Origin: Rhodococcus xishaensis
GTDB taxonomy: Bacteria; Actinomycetota; Actinomycetes; Mycobacteriales; Mycobacteriaceae
Assembly (NCBI RefSeq): GCF_004011825.1
Contig: NZ_RKLO01000001.1
Coordinates: 829,575-893,574, forward strand
DNA: 64,000 nt
Direction: 5' to 3'
The position numbers were made by a program, and so were the translations under genes. This document shows positions 1-9,000 of the stretch, piece by piece. The stretch's first letter is position 1, and every line of letters begins with the position of its first letter. Below the pieces are notes generated by a model. That model saw only the letters and a list, made by a program, of their open reading frames with translations. It did not search any database and had not been told where the DNA came from.

Positions 1-28
1 GTTCCCGCTCAGGAAACTCCCATCGCTC

Positions 29-3000
29 ATGGAACTGCCATTTCGAGTCGATGCGGCGTCCGGAATAACGGACGCCGGGGACAGTCTGCCCGAACTGAAC
101 GATCCGACCGCCGGATACTCCCGGCCGATCCCGCTCACGCCCGCCCAGATGGGGCAGTGGTTCGCCCAGCAACTCGACCCGAGCGTTCCGATGCTGGTCG
201 CACAGTACGTGGATATACGGGAGACGGAAGCGCGACTCGACGTCCGCCAGCTATCCCGGGCTACCTCTCAGGCGGCCCGTGAATTCGGCGCGGGCCTGGT
301 TCGCCTTGTTCTGGTGGATTCCCAGCCCCACCAGATCATCGACCCGAGAATCGTTACCGATACGCGGGTCGTCGATCTGCGTGACGAGCCGGATCCCGAG
401 TCGGCGGCCCGAGAGTGGATGCGATGCGATGTGGCGGCGTCGCTCGATCTGGTGCGGGACCGTCTCGGTGTGTCCGTGCTCCTCCGGATCGCGGATGACC
501 GGTACTTCTGGTACTCACGTGTGCACCACGTCGCGCTCGACGGCGTCGGGGCCGCGTCGATGCTCTACCGGGCCGCCGACCTCTACAACGCCGCCGTCGA
601 GGGACGCGAGCCGGGACCGAACCCCGCCTCCGACCTCGACACCGTCTATGCCGCCGAAGCCGCCTACACCGGATCGAAGCGGTGGCAGTCCGACCGCGAC
701 TATTGGCTCGAACAGATGTCGGGCATGCCCGAACGGTGCAGCCTGGCGGAGCGATCGGCTTCGGCGCGCGCGCTCGGCCGTGAGGTCGGCGAACCTCTCG
801 CGCCGGAGACTGCGGTGGCCCTGGAGGATGCCCAGGAGCGGCACGGCGCGAGCGTCGCGGCACTGGTCGCGTCAGCCATTGCCGCGTATACCGCCCGCCA
901 CACCGGCGCCGAGGACATCGTCCTGAGCCTGCCCGTGTCCACGCGCACCACAGCCGTCTTGCGCAGATCCGGCGGAACGCTCGCGAACGTTGTGCCACTG
1001 CGGGTGTCGATCGGTGGGGGCACGACCGTCTCGGATCTGGTCGCGGATGTGATGGGCGCGTTGTCGGGCGCCTTACGACACCAACGGTATCGGCACGAAG
1101 AGCTGAGACGGGACCGCGGTGATCGCGGAGCCGGTCGTGGATTCGCGGGCCCACTGTTGAACCTGATGATGTTTCCGACCGAGTTGCGGCTGGGCAAGAC
1201 ACAGACCTCGCTCGAGGTGGTCACGTCCGGGCCGATCGAAGACCTGCTCGTCAACGTCTATCGCTACGGCCCTGAGGGGCCTATCCGCCTGGACTTCAAG
1301 GCCAATCCGCAACTCTACGACGACGCGACCCTGCACATGCACTACGAGCGATTCAGCAGGCTCCTACACGGGCTACTTACCGCCGATCCCGGCACACCGG
1401 TCTGGGAACTGCCGATCGTCGACGACGCCGCGCTGACGGCGCAGTTGGCGGACTGGTACGTGCCCGCCAGGCCGGTCGACGAGGCAAGCGGGACACTGCC
1501 GGCACTCGTCGATCGCTGGGCCCGGGGCACCCCGGACCGAGTCGCTGTCGTGTCCAATGAGCAGAGGTTGACGTACGGCGAACTGACAGCTCGAGCGAAT
1601 CGGCTTGCGCGGCATCTCATCGCGCTCGGAGTCGGTCCTGAGACATCGGTCGGGGTCGTCCTCGACCGATCCGCCGACCTGATCGTCGCGCTACTGGCGA
1701 CCGTTACCGCCGGCGGAGGGTACGTGCCGATCGCGGCGGCCATGCCGACATCGCGGCGCGATTACGTGCTCGCTGACGCCAAGGTGTCTTGTGTAGTGAC
1801 CGCGGCGAACTCGGCAGCGGAAATGGACGGCCACGCTTGGCCGCTGGTGGTACTCGACGATTCCGCGACCGGCGACATTCTCGAATCGCTGTCCTCCGCC
1901 GCGGTTACCGACGCGGAGCGGGCGCGTCCTCTTGGCGGCGAGCACCTTGCGTACACGATCTATACCTCCGGGTCGACCGGGCGTCCCAAGGGTGTTCAAG
2001 TGAACCACCGCTCCGCGACGGTGCTGCTCGAAAGTTCCAAGGCGGCGTTCGGAACCGCGGACGGTGCCGTCTGGACGGTGTTCCACTCGTTCGCGTTCGA
2101 CTTCTCGGTATGGGAGATCTGGGGTGCACTCACCTCCGGTGGGACCCTCGTCGTGGTCGACCAGGACACCGTTCGCACGCCTGACGCGTTCGTCGAGCTG
2201 TTGCGGGGCGAACACGTGAACGTGCTGGGCCAGACCCCAGCCGCCTTCTTCCAGTTCGCCGACGCCGAGCGTGCCGGAGGCCGTCCACTGACCGAGTTGC
2301 AGCGGCTGCTCGTCGGAGGGGACGACTACGACCAGCACCGGATGGTGCCGTGGCTCGAGCGGCACGAGGGCGACAGTTCGGTCCTTGTCAGTGTCTACGG
2401 CATCACCGAGACCACCGTGTTCCTCACGGGCCTCCCGATCGATGTGGCGCTCGCTGCGGCCCCGGGCAACCTGGTCGGCCGTGGCCTCCCGGGGGTCCGG
2501 CTGTATCTCTTGGATCGTCGGCTCCGGCCGGTCCCGGTGGGGGTGGTCGGGGAGATCTACGCCGGTGGTCCACAGGTGGCCCGCGGCTACGGCGGGAGGT
2601 CGGGACTGACCGCCGAACGGTTCATCGCCGATCCCTTCGCGGCAGATGGCACCCGTATGTACCGGTCGGGAGATCTCGCCCGGTGGGACCGCGACGGTCG
2701 ACTCGCGTTCCTCGGCCGCAGCGACTTTCAGGTCCAGGTACGCGGATTCCGGGTCGAGCCCGGGGAGATCGAATCGGCGCTCGTAGCGTGTCCCGGCGTC
2801 GCGCAGGCCGTCGTGGTGGCGCGGCGGGCGGAAGGTGAGCCCGCGAGGCTGCTCGCGTACGTGGTCCCGGACCCGGGAGTGATCCTCGATCCACAATCGG
2901 TGCGGAAGCAAGTCGCGGGGATCCTGGCGCCGTACATGATTCCTGCGGCCGTCATGGTGCTCGATCGCCTCCCGCTCACCGTGAACGGCAAGGTCGACCG

Positions 3001-6000
3001 CAAAGCCTTGCCGGAACCGGACTTCGGCACGTCGGCCGGTTCGGGTCGCCCACCAGCCGGGCCACTCGAGGAGACCATCGCCGGCCTGTTCACACAGGTA
3101 CTCGGCGCTGGCTCGGTCTCGGCGGAGGATTCGTTCTTCACGCTGGGCGGCGACTCGATCATGGCGATCCAATTGGTGTCGCGGGCCAGGGAGGCCGGTT
3201 TGTCGTTCACACCTCACGACGTGTTCGAACGCCTCTCGGTGGCGGGCTTGGCGGCCGTGGCCGCCACAGTTGACGAATCCGGCACGGCAGTCGAGGAACT
3301 TCCCGGTGGTGGTATCGGCAGGGTGACGACGACTCCGATCGTGCGGTGGCTCGTCGGCCGCGGTGGTCCGTGGTCGAGACTGTCACAGTCGGTCTGCGTG
3401 ACTGTTCCGGCCGGGCTTGCCCAGCGCGACCTGCACAGCGCGCTCCAAGCGGTGCTCGACCGTCACGACATGCTTCGGGCCCGATTCGATTCGGAAACAG
3501 CCGAATTCGATGTTCCGCCGCCGGGGTCGAGTATGGCGTCCGACCTGGTCCGACGAATCGCAGTGACAGGACAGACCGATCTGGCCGCGGTCCTGACCGC
3601 GGCACGGGACGAGGCCGCAGGCAGGCTGGATCCCGAGTCCGGACGCATGGTGCAGGCCGTGTGGTGCGACGGTGGCACCGACCGGCCCGGTCGACTCCTG
3701 CTGGTGATCCATCACCTCGTCGTCGACGGGGTCTCGTGGCGGATCCTGCTTCCGGACTTGGCGTCCGCGTGGCAGCAGTTGCGTGGAGGCGACACGACAC
3801 GCCTGCCGGCGGTCGGCACGTCGATGCGGACGTGGGCGCACGCACTCACCGAATGGGCTCGGGCGGACACCCCCGAGCACACCGCCGAGATCCGATACTG
3901 GCGCGAAATACTCGAGCAGCCGGATCCGCCTCTCGGCCCCCGCACCCTCGACCCGGCGCTGGACGCCGCCCGCACCGTCGCGTCCGTGTCGGTGGATCTA
4001 CCCCCGAGCGTGACCGCGGCGATGTCGACCATGGTGCCCGAGTCCGTTCACGGCAGCATCGACGACGCGATCGTGACCGGGCTGGCAATGGGTCTGACGC
4101 AGTGGCGTCGTCGCCGTGGAACCGCCGCGACAAGCTTCCCGGTGATGCTCGAGGGGCACGGTCGCGAGGAACAGGTGGTGCCCGGCGCGGACCTGTCCCG
4201 CACCGTCGGCTGGTTCACCGCCACCCATCCGGTCCGGCTCGACCTCTCGGGCGTCGACCTCGACGCCGCGTTCGGCGGCGAGCCCGCCGCGGAGGAGGCA
4301 CTCAAGATCGTCAAGGAGCAGTTGCGGGAGGTGTCCGACCACGGCATCGGCTACGGCGCACTGCGGTACCTGCGCGATACGGGCTCGGGCGGTCCCCTCG
4401 ACGATCTGCCCCAGCCGCAGGTCAGCATCAACTACCTCGGCCGGATGGCTGTGGCGCAGGGAGGGGCCGGCGATTGGCTTCCGGTCGACGAACTCGGCGA
4501 CCTGGGCTCGTCCGTCGACCCCGAAATGCCCGTGGACGCAGTGCTCGACATCAACCTCATCACGGTCGATACCCCGTCGGGCCCGATGGTGCGTGCGAAC
4601 TTCGCGTACCCCACCGGAATCCTCGATGCCGCAGACGTTCGGGAACTCACGGATCTGTGGCAGTCGGCGTGTCATGCCCTTGCAACCGCGGCCGCGAAAC
4701 CAGGTGCGGGTGGGCTGACGCCGTCGGACATCCCGCTGGTCCGGCTCGACCAGAAGGCCATCGAACGCCTCGAGGGGACGTGTCCGGGGCTGGTCGAGGT
4801 GTGGCCTCTGTCGCCGCTGCAGGCCGGGCTGCTGTTCCAGAACGAGCTGGCGGGCGACGGCGACGACCCGTACGTGGTCCAGTTGACGATGGACCTGCGT
4901 GGCCACGTCGACGCGGAGAGAATGCGGCGAACCCTGCAGGAACTGTTGGATCGTCACGAGATCTTGCGGGTTGCGTTCACGACCGGACCGGACGGTGACC
5001 CGTTGCAGCTGGTCCCGCACCGTGCCGAACTGCCCTGGGCGGTGGCGGATCTCCGTGATCAGGCCGAGGCCGACCGGGTCCTGGCGGAGGACCGAACTCG
5101 CTGTTTCGAGATGGGAACGGCTCCGCTGTTCCGGGCGCTGTTGACGCGCATCGGGGACGATCAATACCGACTCGTGCTCACCTACCATCACATCCTGCTG
5201 GACGGATGGTCGGTGCCGCTGCTGGTGCGTGAACTGTTGGAGCTGTACGCCTCGGAGGACTTCCGGACTGTTCCGGTCTCGGCGTCGTTCGCGAACTATC
5301 TGGCCTGGCTGGGAACGATCGATCGTGAGACGTCGACCAGACACTGGGTGGATGCGTTGGCCGGCATCGACGAACCGACCCTGCTCGGGCCCCCCGGACG
5401 CGGCCGACTGTTGCCCACGGTGCCACGGGCCGATCGACTGCTCCTCACCGAGACGGAGACGGCCCGACTCGACACCGTCGCCCGCGAGCGTGGCGTCACG
5501 CTCAGCACGATCGTGCGGGCGGCATGGGCAATCGTGTTGGGGGCATGGACGAGACGGGACGACGTGGTATTCGGCGCGATCGTCTCGGGCCGGCCTCCTC
5601 AGATCGACGGCATCGAGGACATGGTCGGGCTGTTCATCAACACGATCCCGGTCCGGGTGGCCCTCCGCCCGGCCGAGACCCTGGGGGAGTTGCTCGACCG
5701 GGTCCACGCTGCCCAGGCGGCGCTTCTCGATCACGAGCACCTAGGTCTCGCGGACATCGAGAGCGCGACGCGGGCCACGGGACTGTTCGACACCATCACC
5801 GTGTTCGAGTCGTACCCGATCGACCGCGGCGGACTGACCCCTGACACAGACATCGCCGGCCTGCAGGTTGCGGACATCGCGGTCCACGACGCCACGCACT
5901 ACCCGTTCGCGCTCGCCGCCATGGTCGACGGGGGACTGCAGATCCGCATCGACTATGCGCCCGCACTCTTCGACGCGCAGGAGGTCGACGCTGTCGCCGA

Positions 6001-9000
6001 CCGCCTCGAGCGCGTGCTGCATGCGATCGCGGCGGATACGGATCGGACGCTGGCGGAGCTGGTGCTGTTGCCGGACGCCGACTACCGACGTCTGGCCCCG
6101 GTCCGCGGGAAGCCCGGACGACGCCACCGGACCTTGCCCGGCATCCTGGAGGACGCGGCAAGGATCGATCCGGATGCGGTGGCATTGTCGTGCGAGGCGG
6201 GTTCGATCCGAACGCTCACGTACCGCGAACTCGACGAGCGTTCCAACCGGATGGCACGACAACTGATCGATGAGGGCGTTGGTCCCGAAGGGGTCGTGGC
6301 TCTGGGCCTGACCCGCTCGATCGAGTTCGTCGAAGCGGTCGCGGCGGTCGCGAAGACGGGCGCCGCGTTCGTTCCTGTGGATCCGACGTATCCGCTCGAG
6401 CGGATCGACCACATGCTGCGGGATTCCGGCGCACGGGTGGGCCTGACTGTCCAGCGGTGGCGAGAACAACTGTCCGGCAGTGCCTCCGGCGTCTCTTGGC
6501 ACGCAGTCGACCTCGACTCCTACCGGGCCGAGTCGTCGAGGTACCCGGCGCGGCCGATCACCGATGCGGATCGTCGCGCGCCGGTGCGGATCGACAACCC
6601 GGTCTACCTGATCTACACATCGGGTTCGACCGGCGTTCCCAAGGGTGTCGTGGTCACGCATGGTGGTCTTGCGAATCTTGCCGCGGCGGAACGTGAGCTC
6701 CTCGCCGTGACCTCGGACGCGGTCGTCTCACAGCTCGCCTCGCCGAGCTTCGACGCATCGATGTTCGAGATGATCATGGCATTCGGATCGGGCGCCCATC
6801 TGGTGATCGTGCCCCCGGACGTCTACGGAGGCGAGGATCTGGCGCGGGTCCTCGCCGACCAAGGGGTAACCCACGCGTTCTTGACCCCCAGCCTCCTCGG
6901 GTCGCTACGCTCCGAGGGCCTCGACGGATTGCGGTCGGTCGTGGTCGCGGGCGAGGCTTGTCCCCCGGAACTGGTGGGGCGATGGGGCCGTGGGCGCAGG
7001 CTGGTCAATGGGTACGGACCCACCGAGAGCACGGTGATGTCCAGTATCAGCAGTCCTCTCGCGCCCGACGACGTTGTCACGATCGGCGGGCCGGCGCCAG
7101 GATTCATCCAGGTGGTCCTCGATGCCCGCCTGCAACCTGTGCCGGTCGGGATGCCGGGGGAGTTGTACCTCGGTGGACCGGCCCTCGCCCGCGGATACCA
7201 CCGTCGCCCGGGGCTGACTGCGGCGCGTTTCGTCGCGAACCCGTTCGTCGCCTCGACCGAGCACGCGACCGACGCAGACGAGCGAACCATTCCCGGCAAC
7301 CGGCTCTACCGCACTGGCGATATCGTCCGGTGGCGCGACGACCTGACTCTCGAGTACCTCGGTCGCAACGACTACCAGGTCAAGGTGCGTGGCTTCCGGA
7401 TCGAGCTGGGCGAGATCGATGCGGCCTTGTCGGACCATCCGAGTGTGGAGTTCGCGGTCACCGTCGGCCGAACGGCGCCGTCGGGAGAGACCGTGCTCGT
7501 CTCTTATGTCCGCGGAGACGATCCGGCCGTCGATCCCGGCGAATTGCTCCGCCATCTCGCGGGTCGGCTGCCCTCGTACATGGTCCCGGCATTGATCGTG
7601 CCGATCCGCGAGGTGCCGTTGATGCCGTCGGGCAAGCTTGACCGGAATGCTTTGCCGGCGCCCGACTTTCCGAGCCTCGCCGACGTCAACGGCATTGCGG
7701 TGTTCACGCCGGTCGAGGAGATCGTTGCGGAGCACCTGCGCGCTGTTCTCGGTATCGATCGGATAGGACCGGACGACAGCTTCTTCGATCTGGGCGGGAA
7801 CTCGCTCATGGCCACCCGAGTCACGCGGCGACTCGACGCGGCGCTCGACACCGACCTGGACGTCCGCGCGATCTTCGAAGCGCCCACCGTCCGAACCCTC
7901 GCCGCACGGATACGTCTCGGTACCGGGGACGTGCACCGTCCGGTGCTGCGGCCCTACGATTGGCCCGAGGTGTTGCCGGTGTCGTCGGCGCAGCTGCGGA
8001 TGTGGTCGATCAACCAGCTCGACACCGCGTCGCCGGCCTACAACATCGTCATGGCCGTGCGGCTGCGCGGTGATCTCGACGAGCGGGCACTGGTCGCCTC
8101 GGTCGGCGACGTCGTCGTTCGCCATTCGACCCTGCGCACGATGTACCCGGTGGTCGGCGGGAGCCCTACCCAGCTGATCGTCGACGCCGAAGACATCCCT
8201 CGCACCGAGCTGGTGACGCTGCCCGACGCCGACCTTCCCGGACATCTCGAGCAGTTCGCGTCGGCGGGATTCGACGTGAGCCGAGAGGTACCGCTGCGGG
8301 CACAACTGGTGCGGTTCTCCGGGACGGACCACGTCCTGGTGGTCGTCGCTCACCACATCACCGCGGACGGCTTCTCGATGACGACGCTCGCTCGGGACGT
8401 CGTGCGCGCCTACGAATGCCGTCGCCAGGGTCGGGCACCGCAGTGGGCGCCGCCGGCGGTCCAATATGTCGACTTCACTCTTTGGAAACGTGACCTGCTG
8501 GGCGATCCCGATGATCCCGATTCGATGTACAGCCGGCAGCTCGAGTACTGGCGTGCCAACCTCGACGGGATACCCGAGATCGTCCCGCTGCCTACCGACC
8601 ATCCGCGTCCGGCCCGGCAATCCTTTCGGGGGGCCATCGTCGGGTTCGACGTCGACGCCCGAACCCACGCGCAACTGGTAGGGCTTGCGCGGCGCGCCAA
8701 TTCGACCATGTTCATGGTTGCGCACGCGGCGCTGGCGATTCTCGTCGCACGGTTGTCGAGCAGTGGCGACATCGTGATCGGGACTCCGGTGTCGGGGCGC
8801 GGGGAGGCCGGGCTCGACGACGTTGTCGGCATGTTCGTCGGTACCCTCGTGCTGCGGACGCCGATCGACCCTGCCTCGGGATTCGAGGAACTGCTCAGCA
8901 CTGTCCGCGAGGTCGATCTGGCCGCGTTCTCCCGGACGGATCTTCCCTTCGAGCGCCTGGTCGATGAACTGGCGCCGACCCGGTCGACGTCGCACGCGCC

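Noticed and set aside
3346-4998. A 550-codon frame within the NRPS gene
   Set aside because: Arg/Gly-rich out-of-frame shadow of the E domain, caused by high GC.
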